From positions 746,501 to 810,500 of the forward strand of contig NZ_JAUTAE010000001.1 in assembly GCF_030818415.1 (NCBI RefSeq): 64,000 nucleotides of DNA, read 5' to 3'. Below are positions 23,963 through 33,135 of this stretch, piece by piece. Numbering within the stretch: the stretch's first letter is position 1; every line of letters begins with the position of its first letter. The position numbers were made by a program, and so were the translations under genes. Under the pieces are notes generated by a model. That model was not told the DNA's origin, ran no database searches, and saw only the letters and a program-made list of their open reading frames with translations. The stretch is from Sphingomonas sp. SORGH_AS_0950 (GTDB taxonomy: Bacteria; Pseudomonadota; Alphaproteobacteria; Sphingomonadales; Sphingomonadaceae).

Positions 23963-25749
23963 GCCCGGCGCATCCGGATGCGGAACCCCGCACCGCCCAG
24001 CGTCGAGGGGATGACCTCCAGCATGCCGCCAAACTCCGTCATGATATCCCTTGCGATCCCCAGTCCCAGGCCGAGCCCGTCGGGCTTGCCGGTGACGAAG
24101 GGGGTGAAAATCTCGGTGGCGATGGCGGGGTCCAGGCCCGGCCCGTTATCCTCGACGGTCAGGTCCACCCCGTCCGGCTGCTCGGTGACGGTCAGCCGCA
24201 CGCGCGGCGCCGGGCGGTCCGCCACGGCGTCGAGCGCGTTCTGGAGCAGATTGACCAGCACCTGCTCCAGCCGGACCCGCCCCGCCACCACCCGTGGGAG
24301 CGCGCCGCCGCCGGGACGCTCCAATGCGACCCCGGCGGTGCGGAAACGGTCGCCGATCAACAACATGGTGCCGTCGAGCACTTCGTTCAGCGATACCGCA
24401 CCGATGCCATGCGTGCCCCGCCGGACGAAACGGCGCATCTCCTGGACGATCGACCCGATCCGCTCGGTCAGCTCGACGATGGTCGCCAGGTTGGTCGCCG
24501 CCCGGTCGGGCCTGTCGCGGGCCAGGAAGGTGCGGGCATTGTCGGCCAGGGTGCGGATCGCCGCCACCGGCTGGTTGATCTCATGCGCGACGCCCGCCGT
24601 GATCGATCCCAGCGAGCCTAACCGATTAGCCTGGGCCAGTTCCTCGCGCGCGGCACGGAACCGCTGGTCCGCCCGGATGCGCTCGGAGATTTCGACGGTC
24701 AGCTGGTCGTTGGTCGCGCGAAGCTCGGCGGTGCGGCGGGCGACCTCCTGCTCCAGCGCCTCGCGCGCCAGTGCGGCGCGTTCGGCGCGGGTCCGGCGCC
24801 AGATCGCCAGCAGCGTCAGACCGATCAGCCCGACCGCGATCAGCGCGGTCGCCGAACGGACCCAGCCATCCGCCTCCTTGAGCGCGGGACGCGACGGCAG
24901 GACATGGACGAGCCGCCAGCGTGGCAGCGGCGCCGCCGTGGTCCCGGCGACATAGCGCGCACCGTCGCGGTCGGTCGCGTCCCCCCCGGTGATGCGAAAG
25001 GGGCCGGGACGCAGCAGGATGTCGCCGAATTGCTGGCTCTGGCGGATCGCCGCCCGCGCCGCGGCAGTGAGCGGGCGGGTCAGGGTGAAGACCGCGCGCG
25101 GATCGGTCGTGACCACCACCACGCCATGCTCGTCGAGCAGCAGCGTCTGGCCCGCGTCGCTGGCCCAGGCCTGCACCATCCGGGCGAATTCGACCTTCAC
25201 CACCACGACGCCGTCCGGGGCCGAGGCGGGGCCGATCCGCCGCGCGAGGAACAGGCCGGGGCGAAGGCTGGTATTGCCCAGCGCGAAATATTCGGAAGTG
25301 CCGGTGCGCATCGCCTGCCGGAAATAGGGGCGGAAGCTGTAATCTCGCCCGACGAAACTGTCCGACTGGCCCGCATTGGAGGCCGAGATGGTCCGCCCCC
25401 GCCGGTCGATCGCATAGATGACGGGCGCGCCGGTCCGCTCCGCCAGTCCGCGCAGCTTTTCGTTCAGCCGCTCGGCCGCGCGGACCGATCCGTTGCGCAA
25501 CGCCGCGCCCACATCCGGATATTCGACCAGCACGATCGGAAGCAGGCGAAAGCGCTGCAACTCGCTGTTGAGCAACCGCTCTTCCTGCCGGGCCACGCGG
25601 ACGGCCTCGGCACGCAGCTCTGCCACGGCCTGGCGATGCGCATAGACCCGCAGGATCGCCGCCGCCGCGATGGTCAGGACCAGCACGCCGATCAGCGGCA
25701 GCGCATAGCGCTGCATATACAGACGGATGACGGACCATGTCGGCGGCAT
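23959..25749 (-). CDS. dctB: C4-dicarboxylate sensor histidine kinase DctB
   Basis: 596 residues. An N-terminal membrane segment (LPLIGVLVLTIAAAAILRVYA), a periplasmic double-Cache/PAS sensing region of about 250 residues with the DctB-like GRDYSFRPYFRQAM and GLFLARRIG motifs, a second membrane segment (ALIAVGLIGLTLLAIW), a coiled coil, the phosphoacceptor box AGVAHEINQPVAAI, and an ATPase domain (NLLQNALDAV, DNGPGLDP, GLGLGLGIARDI). It senses C4-dicarboxylates in the periplasm and phosphorylates DctD. The ATG at 25749 is a best guess: neither it nor the ATGs at 25716 and 25782 has a clear ribosome binding site. Confidence 0.87.
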   Translation of the reverse strand: MPPTWSVIRLYMQRYALPLIGVLVLTIAAAAILRVYAHRQAVAELRAEAVRVARQEERLLNSELQRFRLLPIVLVEYPDVGAALRNGSVRAAERLNEKLRGLAERTGAPVIYAIDRRGRTISASNAGQSDSFVGRDYSFRPYFRQAMRTGTSEYFALGNTSLRPGLFLARRIGPASAPDGVVVVKVEFARMVQAWASDAGQTLLLDEHGVVVVTTDPRAVFTLTRPLTAAARAAIRQSQQFGDILLRPGPFRITGGDATDRDGARYVAGTTAAPLPRWRLVHVLPSRPALKEADGWVRSATALIAVGLIGLTLLAIWRRTRAERAALAREALEQEVARRTAELRATNDQLTVEISERIRADQRFRAAREELAQANRLGSLGSITAGVAHEINQPVAAIRTLADNARTFLARDRPDRAATNLATIVELTERIGSIVQEMRRFVRRGTHGIGAVSLNEVLDGTMLLIGDRFRTAGVALERPGGGALPRVVAGRVRLEQVLVNLLQNALDAVADRPAPRVRLTVTEQPDGVDLTVEDNGPGLDPAIATEIFTPFVTGKPDGLGLGLGIARDIMTEFGGMLEVIPSTLGGAGFRIRMRRA

Positions 25750-25957
25750 ATGTGCGGAATATCGCAACCCACCACCAAGCGCCATGCGGATTTTCGCGCT
25801 ACGCTGCTGGCAACCCATTTCTATATCGTTATTTTACAATAGCTTAGGTGCTACTCCGGAAAATTTGTAATGCGTACGTGCATCCCGCACACTCACGGCA
25901 ATTCGGAAGCGCGGCCTACCGCGTCCGGCCCTTTTTTGCAGAGGATGTCCTAAAGTC

Positions 25958-27286
25958 ATGATCGCTCAGGATTATGCCGTGGCAGAGGCGCCCCGCCGGG
26001 CGCGTATCTGGTCCCATCTCTATGTCCAGGTTCTCTTCGCGATCGCGCTCGGCGCGGTCATCGGCCATTTCTGGCCCTCCTTCGGCGAGTCGCTGAAGCC
26101 GATCGGCGATGCCTTCATCAAGCTGGTGAAGATGATCATCGCCCCCGTCATCTTCCTGACCGTCGTCACCGGCATCGCGGGCATGCGCGAGCTGGGCTCG
26201 GTCGGCCGCGTCGCGGGCAAGGCCTTTTTCTACTTCATCACCGTGTCGACCTTCGCGCTGGTCGTCGGTCTGATCGTCGCCAATGTCGTCCAACCTGGCG
26301 CGGGCATGAACATCGATCCCGCCACGCTGAACGCCGGATCGATCGCCGAATATACCGCCAAGGCGCATGACACGACCGTCACCGGCTTCCTGCTGGGCAT
26401 CATCCCCGACACGCTGGTCAGCGCCTTCACCCAGGGCAATATCCTGCAGGTGCTGATGGTCGCCATCCTGTTCGGCGTGGCCATGGCGCTGGTCGGCGAG
26501 CCCGCCCGCCCGCTGCTGACCAGCCTGGAGCGGATCAGCGTCGTCATCTTCCGCCTGGTCGGCATCCTGATGCGCGCCGCGCCGATCGGGGCCTTCGGCG
26601 CCATCGCCTTCACCATCGGCAAGTATGGCGTCGGCAGCCTCGTCAACCTCGGCGCGCTGGTCGCGACCTTCTACCTCACCTCGATCCTGTTCGTCGTCGT
26701 CGTGCTGGGCACCATCGCCCGCGCCAACGGCTTCTCGGTCCTGAAGCTGATCCGCTATCTGAAGGCCGAGCTGCTGCTGGTTCTGGGCACCTCGTCTTCG
26801 GAAGCCGCGCTGCCCAGCCTGCTCCAGAAGATGGAGAAGGCCGGTTGCGAAAAGTCGGTCGTCGGCCTCGTCGTCCCCACCGGCTATTCGTTCAACCTCG
26901 ACGGCACCAACATCTACATGACGCTGGCGGCGCTGTTCATCGCCCAGGCCTGCGGCGTGGACCTGTCGCTCGGCCAGCAGCTGGCCCTGCTCCTCGTCGC
27001 GATGCTCTCGTCCAAGGGTGCGGCGGGCGTCACCGGCGCGGGCTTCATCACCCTGGCCGCCACCCTGTCGATCGTGCCGGACGTGCCGGTCGCGGGCATG
27101 GCGCTGATCCTGGGCGTCGACCGCTTCATGTCGGAATGCCGCAGCCTGACCAACTTCATCGGCAACGCCGTCGCGACGGTCGTCGTCGCCCGCTGGGAGA
27201 ATGCCCTCGACAAGGACGCGCTCGACGCCGCGCTGAACGGCACCCCTATCCTCCCCGATCCCGCCGCCCGGCCCGTCATCGCCTGA
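25958..27286 (+). CDS. dctA: C4-dicarboxylate transporter DctA
   Basis: 442 residues of the dicarboxylate/amino acid:cation symporter family. Visible hallmarks: [20 protein letters not shown], the serine-rich re-entrant loop [13 protein letters not shown], and [19 protein letters not shown]. It takes up succinate, fumarate and malate with protons or sodium. It is divergent from dctBD with 208 bp between. I see no well-formed -24/-12 sigma-54 promoter there, in keeping with the altered DctD. Followed by a GC-rich hairpin. Confidence 0.94.
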   Translation: MIAQDYAVAEAPRRARIWSHLYVQVLFAIALGAVIGHFWPSFGESLKPIGDAFIKLVKMIIAPVIFLTVVTGIAGMRELGSVGRVAGKAFFYFITVSTFALVVGLIVANVVQPGAGMNIDPATLNAGSIAEYTAKAHDTTVTGFLLGIIPDTLVSAFTQGNILQVLMVAILFGVAMALVGEPARPLLTSLERISVVIFRLVGILMRAAPIGAFGAIAFTIGKYGVGSLVNLGALVATFYLTSILFVVVVLGTIARANGFSVLKLIRYLKAELLLVLGTSSSEAALPSLLQKMEKAGCEKSVVGLVVPTGYSFNLDGTNIYMTLAALFIAQACGVDLSLGQQLALLLVAMLSSKGAAGVTGAGFITLAATLSIVPDVPVAGMALILGVDRFMSECRSLTNFIGNAVATVVVARWENALDKDALDAALNGTPILPDPAARPVIA

Positions 27287-27298
27287 TCCCGGTACAGG

Positions 27299-27330
27299 CC
27301 CGGCCGCTCCCATCGGCCGGGTCATTTGTT
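27299..27330 (+). terminator. Hairpin after dctA
   Basis: CCCGGCCG (27299-27306) pairs perfectly with CGGCCGGG (27314-27321) around a 7-base loop, followed by TCATTTGTTT. It lies between dctA and the porin gene, 13 bases after the dctA stop. The T-run is interrupted, so termination may be partial. Confidence 0.6.
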
Positions 27331-27392
27331 TACCTGGGTGCGATAAGGGCGCCATCGTCTTGGCAAAGTGGTTTGATTGAGGGGGGTATTTC

Positions 27393-28877
27393 ATGAAGTT
27401 TCGTTGGCTTTTCGGTACGGCCATAATGACCGCGGGGCTCGCCGCGTCCCCGGTGACGGCGCAGACCGTCACCCCCAAGGCGGCATCCGAACCCGCCAGT
27501 CCCGCCAGCACCGCCTATCCGGCCAGTGCGTCGGGTGACGGCAACACCGCCGGCGGTTACAACCAGTCGCGCTGGGCCGAGGACTGGCGCAAGATGTGCG
27601 ACCCCGCCAAGCGGGACGATGTCATCGACGCGCTCAAATGCGTGAAGCTGACCGAGGACGGCAAGTCCTATGTCACCTTCTCGGGCGAGCTGCGCACGCG
27701 GGTCAACATCACGACCAATCCCAATCTGCGCGAGGTCGAGCAGCAGCGGCAGGACATTGCGCGCATCATCGGTGGCGCTGACGTCCATCTGGGCGACCAT
27801 TTCCGCGTCTTCGGCGAACTGGGCCGTGCCGAGCTTCAGGGCATCAACCTGGGCACGCCGGGCGGCAACCTGCGCAACAAGCTGGCGGTGCAGCAGCTGT
27901 TCGCCGAGGTGAAGGGCAAGGCGCTGGGCCTGGATGTCGGCGTGCGCGCGGGCCGTCAGGAATTTTACGACGGGCCGCAGCTTCTGACCGTAGGTCGCGA
28001 CAACAACACGCTGTATTTCGTGCTGGACGGCGTTCGCGCCTATGCCCGCGGCAAGGATGCGCGGGTCGATGTGTTCGACCTGAACTATGTCACCTACGGC
28101 TTCCAGGGCATCAGCGACGACAAGACCAACCCGGACGTGCGCTTCACCGGCGCGACCTTCGGCTTCCGCCTGTCGCCCAAGCTGTTCGGCGGATCGAAGC
28201 TCTATCTCGATCCCTTCATCTGGCGGCTGCGCAACCGTCGTGCCGTCTGGGGGCCGACCACCGGGCTGGAGGAACGCTATTTCCTGGGCCTGCATGCCTA
28301 TGGCGATGCCGGGCCGGTCAATATCGACTGGACGGTCAACAACCAGCGCGGCACCTTCGCCAATCGCCCGATCTCGGCGTGGCAGGCGTTCATCGCGCAG
28401 ACCTATCGCCTGGGCAAGAAGCCCGATGCCCCACGCGTCGGCGTCCATTTCGACTATGGCTCGGGCGGCGGTTCCTATCAGCGGACCGGCGAGCTGAACA
28501 CGACCAACGGCCTGTTCGGCAACAATATCTATTACAGCTATGGCCTGTTCCTGACGCCGACCAACCTGCTGTACGCGGCGCCGAACTTCACCTTCACGCC
28601 GATCAAGGGCGTGCGGCTGGCGACCGAATATGGCTTTGCCTGGCGTCCCGACGAGTTCGACGCGGTCTATCGCGCCAGCGGCGCCCCCTGGGCGGGAACC
28701 CAGAATGTCCGGGGCAAGAAGATCGGCGAGGTCGCCCGCCTGCAGGCGGTCTGGACCATCACGCCGCGCTTTTCGTTCACCGGGCGGTACGAACATTTCA
28801 AGGCGGACACGGTGATGCAACGCGCCAACCTCAAGAGTTCGGATTTCTGGGCCGGCTGGCTCAGCTTCCGCTTCTGA
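27393..28877 (+). CDS. Outer-membrane porin, alginate-export-domain type
   Basis: 494 residues. A signal peptide (FGTAIMTAGLAASPVTAQ) is followed by a short low-complexity linker and a long beta-rich domain with alternating hydrophobic strands ending in the C-terminal Phe (WAGWLSFRF) typical of outer-membrane barrels. Strings such as VTFSGELRTRVNITTNPN, GELGRAELQG, GVRAGRQEFYDGPQLL and WTITPRFSFTGRYEHF fit the alginate-export-type porins of sphingomonads. It stands between dctA and a KgtP-like transporter, so a porin for dicarboxylates or keto acids is a reasonable inference; alginate export itself is unlikely as no alginate genes are near. Confidence 0.8.
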   Translation: MKFRWLFGTAIMTAGLAASPVTAQTVTPKAASEPASPASTAYPASASGDGNTAGGYNQSRWAEDWRKMCDPAKRDDVIDALKCVKLTEDGKSYVTFSGELRTRVNITTNPNLREVEQQRQDIARIIGGADVHLGDHFRVFGELGRAELQGINLGTPGGNLRNKLAVQQLFAEVKGKALGLDVGVRAGRQEFYDGPQLLTVGRDNNTLYFVLDGVRAYARGKDARVDVFDLNYVTYGFQGISDDKTNPDVRFTGATFGFRLSPKLFGGSKLYLDPFIWRLRNRRAVWGPTTGLEERYFLGLHAYGDAGPVNIDWTVNNQRGTFANRPISAWQAFIAQTYRLGKKPDAPRVGVHFDYGSGGGSYQRTGELNTTNGLFGNNIYYSYGLFLTPTNLLYAAPNFTFTPIKGVRLATEYGFAWRPDEFDAVYRASGAPWAGTQNVRGKKIGEVARLQAVWTITPRFSFTGRYEHFKADTVMQRANLKSSDFWAGWLSFRF

Positions 28878-28917
28878 GGATCGTTCGCGGGCAAGATGCA
28901 ACCAAAGGGAGTATGAC

Positions 28918-30210
28918 ATGACCACCAGTATCGCCGACCCCGGGCGCGAGCGGCTGAAGGCCATTATCGGCGGCTCGACCGGCAATCTCGTCGAATGGTT
29001 CGACTGGTATGTCTACTCCGCCTTCACCCTGTATTTCGCGCCGCACTTCTTTCCGTCCGAAGACCGCACCGCGCAGCTGCTGAGCGCGGCGGCGGTCTTC
29101 GCGGTCGGTTTCATCATGCGGCCGATCGGGGCATGGGTGATGGGCATCTATGCCGATCGCAAGGGGCGCAAGGCCGGGCTCAGCCTGTCGGTCACGCTGA
29201 TGTGCCTGGGGTCGCTCATCATCGCGGTGACGCCGGGCTATGCGACGATCGGGATCGCCGCCCCGGCGCTTCTCGTCCTGGCGCGGCTGATGCAGGGGCT
29301 GTCGGTCGGCGGCGAATATGGCGCCAGCGCGACCTATCTGACCGAGATGGCGGGCAAGGACCGGCGCGGATTCTTTTCGTCCTTCCAATATGTCACGCTG
29401 ATCTCGGGCCAGCTGCTCGCCATCTGTGTCCTGCTGATCCTGCAGGCGACGCTTTCGGAGGCGGCGCTGGACGAATGGGGCTGGCGCGTCCCGTTCGCGC
29501 TGGGCGCGGTGCTGGCGGTCGTCGTCTTCTATATCCGGCGCGGGCTGGCCGAGACGAAGAGCTTCGAGAACGCCAAGAAGGACGGCGCGCCGCAATCGGG
29601 CCTGATCCAGCTGTTCACCAAGCACCCGCGCGAGACGCTGACCGTGATGCTGCTGACGGCGGGCGGCACCCTCGCCTTCTATGCCTATTCGATCTACATG
29701 CAGAAGTTCCTGGTCAACACCAGCGGGTTCAGCCGCGAGGTCGCCAGCCAGATCAACGCCGTCACGCTGTTCGTCTTCATGCTGCTTCAGCCGGTGGCGG
29801 GCGGACTGTCGGACCGGATCGGGCGCAAGCCGCTGATGGTCGCGTTCGGCATCGCGGGCGTGCTGTTCACCTATCCCATCTTCTCGACGCTGGCGACGAC
29901 GCGCGATCCGATGGTGGCGGGCGGACTGGTGATGATCGCGCTGATCATCGTGACCGGTTATACCTCGATCAACGCGGTGGTGAAGGCCGAGCTGTTCCCG
30001 GCGCATATCCGCGCGCTGGGCGTCGCTTTGCCCTATGCGCTGGCCAACACCATCTTCGGCGGCACGGCGGAGTCTGTCGCCCTGCTGTTCAAGAAGGCCG
30101 GGTTCGAACAGGGCTTCTACTGGTATGTCACCGCGATGATCGGCGTCTCGCTGATCGTCTATCTGCGGATGCGCGACACCCGCAACCACAGCCAGATCGT
30201 TGAGGACTGA
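28918..30210 (+). CDS. MFS organic-acid transporter, KgtP-like
   Basis: 430 residues, twelve membrane segments. The metabolite:proton symporter subfamily is shown by GNLVEWFDWYVYSAFTLYFA near the N terminus, MRPIGAWVMGIYADRKGRK (loop 2-3 motif), and LMQGLSVGGEYGASATYLTEM. Relatives include alpha-ketoglutarate permease and ShiA/ProP-like proteins. It follows the porin gene by 40 bp, so both are likely co-transcribed and work in series across the two membranes. AAAGGGAG precedes the ATG. It ends four bases before the converging mtnP stop. Confidence 0.85.
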   Translation: MTTSIADPGRERLKAIIGGSTGNLVEWFDWYVYSAFTLYFAPHFFPSEDRTAQLLSAAAVFAVGFIMRPIGAWVMGIYADRKGRKAGLSLSVTLMCLGSLIIAVTPGYATIGIAAPALLVLARLMQGLSVGGEYGASATYLTEMAGKDRRGFFSSFQYVTLISGQLLAICVLLILQATLSEAALDEWGWRVPFALGAVLAVVVFYIRRGLAETKSFENAKKDGAPQSGLIQLFTKHPRETLTVMLLTAGGTLAFYAYSIYMQKFLVNTSGFSREVASQINAVTLFVFMLLQPVAGGLSDRIGRKPLMVAFGIAGVLFTYPIFSTLATTRDPMVAGGLVMIALIIVTGYTSINAVVKAELFPAHIRALGVALPYALANTIFGGTAESVALLFKKAGFEQGFYWYVTAMIGVSLIVYLRMRDTRNHSQIVED

Positions 30211-30213
30211 TCC

Positions 30214-31089
30214 TCAACCCCGCGCGGCCAGGACGCGCGACACGATCGGGCCGAGGCTGTCGGCCTTGGCCCGGTCGATATGCGAACCATGGGTGATCAG
30301 CGCCTGGTCGAGCACCGTATCGATCGGCGACGCGGTCCGCTCCGCGGGCAGCAAGGCCGCCAGCTCGGTCACCAGCCCGCGCGCAGTCGCCGCATTCCGG
30401 GCCAGTTGCGCCAGCACCGCGTCGACCTCGACATGCGCCTCGTCCTCGCGCCAGCAGTCATAATCGGTGACCATGCCGATCAGCGCATAGGGCAGCTCCG
30501 CCTCACGCGCGAGCTTGGCCTCGGGCATGGCGGTCATGCCGATGACGTCGGCGCCCCATTGGCGATAGAGCAGGCTTTCGGCACGGGTCGAGAATTGGGG
30601 CCCCTCCATCGCCAGATAGGTGCCGCCATGCGTCACCGACGCCCCGGCGCGCTCCCCAGCCTGCGCCGCCAGCGCCGACAGGCGCGGACAGACGGGGTCC
30701 GCCATCGAGACATGCGCGACGAGGCCTGCGCCGAAGAAGCTGGTGTCACGGTGCACCGTCCGGTCGATGAACTGGTCGACCGCGACGAAACGGCCCGGCG
30801 CCAGCTCCTCGCGCAGCGACCCGATGGCCGAGATGGCGAGGACGTCGGTGCATCCCGCCAGCTTCAGCGCATGGATATTGGCGCGCGCATTGACCTCGGT
30901 CGGCGAGAGGCGATGCCCCCGGCCATGGCGGGGCAGGAAGACGAACCGCACCGCACCGATCCGCCCGCGCACCAGCGTGTCCGACGGCGCGCCCCAGGGC
31001 GTGTCGACCACCAGCGGCTCGACATCCTCCAGTGCGTCGATCGCATACAGACCCGATCCGCCGATGATCCCGATCGTCCAGCCCGTCAT
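30214..31089 (-). CDS. mtnP: S-methyl-5'-thioadenosine phosphorylase
   Basis: 291 residues of the purine nucleoside phosphorylase family, MTAP branch: IGIIGGSGLY at the N terminus, FLPRHGRGHRLSPTEVNARA (phosphate site), AISAIGSLREEL, and the base-binding EGPQFSTRAESLLYR and GMTAMPEAKLARE, typical of MTAP rather than PNP. It cleaves methylthioadenosine from polyamine synthesis to adenine and methylthioribose phosphate. The ATG at 31089 is preferred over the one at 31107 because AGGAG lies seven bases before it. Confidence 0.92.
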   Translation of the reverse strand: MTGWTIGIIGGSGLYAIDALEDVEPLVVDTPWGAPSDTLVRGRIGAVRFVFLPRHGRGHRLSPTEVNARANIHALKLAGCTDVLAISAIGSLREELAPGRFVAVDQFIDRTVHRDTSFFGAGLVAHVSMADPVCPRLSALAAQAGERAGASVTHGGTYLAMEGPQFSTRAESLLYRQWGADVIGMTAMPEAKLAREAELPYALIGMVTDYDCWREDEAHVEVDAVLAQLARNAATARGLVTELAALLPAERTASPIDTVLDQALITHGSHIDRAKADSLGPIVSRVLAARG

Positions 31090-31350
31090 GCCCTGCTCCT
31101 GTTCCATGACGGGCCGGTTAGGCGCTCCGGGTCGCAAAGCAAAGGGGTGGGCCGGCGATCCCCCTGTCCGCATGCCAAAGCCGCCAGCGGCGACGGCCCG
31201 AAAGGCGAAAATTTGAGCCGGCCGTGAAACTCCCCGAACCTCATGACGTTCAAGTCCTGCAATTCCCCTGGACCACGCATTTTGCATAAACGACACGACG
31301 CGGTGCAGTTGAATTTGACGGCGCAGGGATAAGGCCGCAGAAGGGGGATC

Positions 31351-31983
31351 ATGGCCATTACGAAAAGGACTGCTGGTCGCCCGACCCGGGAGCAGGCACA
31401 GCAGATCGACGATATCATCATGTCGGGGGCGCGCGAGGCGTTTTGCCGTCGCGGGATCGAGGGCACCTCGATGGAGGAAATCGCCCTTTCCGTCGGCGTC
31501 AGCAAGCACACCATCTATCGGCGTTATGCGGGCAAGATGGCGCTGCTCGACGCGGTGGTGTCGCGCGATCTGGATCGCCTCAACCAGGCGATGGTCGAAG
31601 ACAGCAAGGGCAGCGATCCGCTGGAGCGGCTGAAGAATTCCGCGCGCCGCTTCTTCTTCTTCTGCGTCGAACCCGACACGGTCCGTTTCCTCGCCTTCCT
31701 GACCTCCGAAGCGGTGTTTTCCGACGAACTGCGTCGGCGCTTCGCAACCTGGGACCGCGTCCTCTCCGATCCGATCATCGCCTGTATCCAGGCATCGCAA
31801 AAGGTCGGGCTGCTGCGCGCGGACGAGACGCCGATCGCGCTGTTCAACCTGCTTGCCGACATGATCGACGGCCCCAGTCGCCGGATGCAGTTCGAATTGC
31901 CCGATCCCTTTTCGGGGTTGGACCCCAGCGACTTCTTCGAGCATCGCTGGTCGGTCTTCCTGAAGGTCGCCAGCGCCGGATGA
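31351..31983 (+). CDS. TetR-family transcriptional regulator
   Basis: 210 residues. The N-terminal helix-turn-helix reads EGTSMEEIALSVGVSKHTIYRRYAGK, with the conserved G-[IV]-S-x-x-T-[IL]-Y-x-[HYR]-[FY] core. The C-terminal ligand domain is helical and contains FFFFCVEPDTVRFLAF, without family-specific motifs I recognise. It lies 36 bp before a GH130-GH13-GT4 gene trio in the same direction and may control it. GGGGGATC precedes the ATG. Upstream, 261 bp up to the mtnP start hold no gene; I see only possible promoter elements there. Confidence 0.85.
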   Translation: MAITKRTAGRPTREQAQQIDDIIMSGAREAFCRRGIEGTSMEEIALSVGVSKHTIYRRYAGKMALLDAVVSRDLDRLNQAMVEDSKGSDPLERLKNSARRFFFFCVEPDTVRFLAFLTSEAVFSDELRRRFATWDRVLSDPIIACIQASQKVGLLRADETPIALFNLLADMIDGPSRRMQFELPDPFSGLDPSDFFEHRWSVFLKVASAG

Positions 31984-32019
31984 GCGGGAACGGGCGATGA
32001 CAGCAGGCGTTGGCGGCAC

Positions 32020-33135
32020 ATGTCCGACGACCTGCTGATCTTTCGCCCCGACGATGTCGACCTGTCCCGGTCGCCGCTGCGCCGGGGCATCGCCGAGCCG
32101 ACCTATGTCCTGGGCGCCTTCAATCCGGGCATGACCCGGCTGGCCAATGGCAATCTGCTGCTGATGGTCCGTGTCGCCGAGGCGCTGTCGAACCCGGTCG
32201 ATGGCGATCATGTCCGCGCGATCCGCTGGACCGGGGCGGGCTATGCGCTCGACCGCTATCCCGTCGACCGGGTCGACATGACCGATCCGCGCCAGTTCGC
32301 GATCCGCGGCTCGGCCCATCGCATATTGGCGCTGACCTCGCTGTCCTGGTTGTTACCGGTCGAGCTTTCCCCCGACGGCGCGACCGTCCTGGCGGTGCAT
32401 TACGACAAGGCGATCGAGCCCGCCGCCTCATGGCAGGATTATGGGGTCGAGGATGCGCGGATCAGCCGGGTCGGCGATCGCTGGTACATGACCACCTGTT
32501 CGGTCTCGGCGGAGCGGCATTCGACGACGCTCCACATCTCGGACAACGGGCTCGACTATCGCCTGGCGGGGATCATCCTCGACCATCAGAACAAGGACAT
32601 GCTGTTCTTCGAGGGGCTGGTCGACGGGCGCTTCATGGCGCTGACCCGGCCGCTGGGCGAAGTCTATTTCGCCTATCCCGAGGACAGCCCCTTTGTCGGC
32701 GGTCCGTCGATCAATTTCGCGACATCGCCCGACGGGCTTCACTGGAAACCGGTCGAGGCACCCGGCATCCGCGCGCGCAAGGCCTCGACCTCGGCGATGA
32801 AGGTCGGCGGCGGCACCCCGCCGATCCTGACCGACCGGGGCTGGCTGACGCTGTATCACGGCGTCGAGCGGCGGGAGTCGGTGGGCATCTACCGCAGCTT
32901 TTGGGCGCTATTCGACAGGGACGATCCGACCCGTATCCTGCGCATCGAGGACGAGCGTCCGCTGCTGGAAGCGAACCCCAGCCTCACCGCCTCCATCGCG
33001 CACCAGATGTACCTGCCCACGCCGGTCGTCTTCTCGACCGGCATCGTCGATATGGGCGATCATTATCTGGTGGCCAGCGGTGAGGCCGATCTGGCCTGCC
33101 GGATGACCCGGCTGCCCAAGGATCTGTTCCAGTGA
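32020..33135 (+). CDS. GH130-family glycoside phosphorylase/hydrolase
   Basis: 371 residues with a five-bladed propeller pattern. GH130 features: an N-terminal AFNPGMTRLANGNLLLMVR, the catalytic-Asp region QDYGVEDARIS, and KVGGGTPPILTDRGWLTLYHGV (in pieces GGGTPPILT and WLTLYHGV), the phosphate/sugar site of the family. GH130 enzymes act on beta-mannosides, often by phosphorolysis. It overlaps the GH13 gene downstream by GTGA, and the three genes 32020-35731 are coupled. The sugar is not determinable here. No signal peptide, so it acts in the cytoplasm. Confidence 0.85.
   Translation: MSDDLLIFRPDDVDLSRSPLRRGIAEPTYVLGAFNPGMTRLANGNLLLMVRVAEALSNPVDGDHVRAIRWTGAGYALDRYPVDRVDMTDPRQFAIRGSAHRILALTSLSWLLPVELSPDGATVLAVHYDKAIEPAASWQDYGVEDARISRVGDRWYMTTCSVSAERHSTTLHISDNGLDYRLAGIILDHQNKDMLFFEGLVDGRFMALTRPLGEVYFAYPEDSPFVGGPSINFATSPDGLHWKPVEAPGIRARKASTSAMKVGGGTPPILTDRGWLTLYHGVERRESVGIYRSFWALFDRDDPTRILRIEDERPLLEANPSLTASIAHQMYLPTPVVFSTGIVDMGDHYLVASGEADLACRMTRLPKDLFQ

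Noticed and set aside
22403..24955. Very long plus-strand open frames opposite dctD and dctB
   Set aside because: They are the high-G+C mirror frames of two genes with intact receiver, AAA+ and kinase motifs; their Arg/Pro/Gln-rich content has no domain.
25900..25940. Possible sigma-54 promoter CCGGCCCTTTTTTGCAG before dctA
   Set aside because: The distance between GG and GC is one base too short and the -24 element lacks TGGCAC, so it does not fit the strict spacing.
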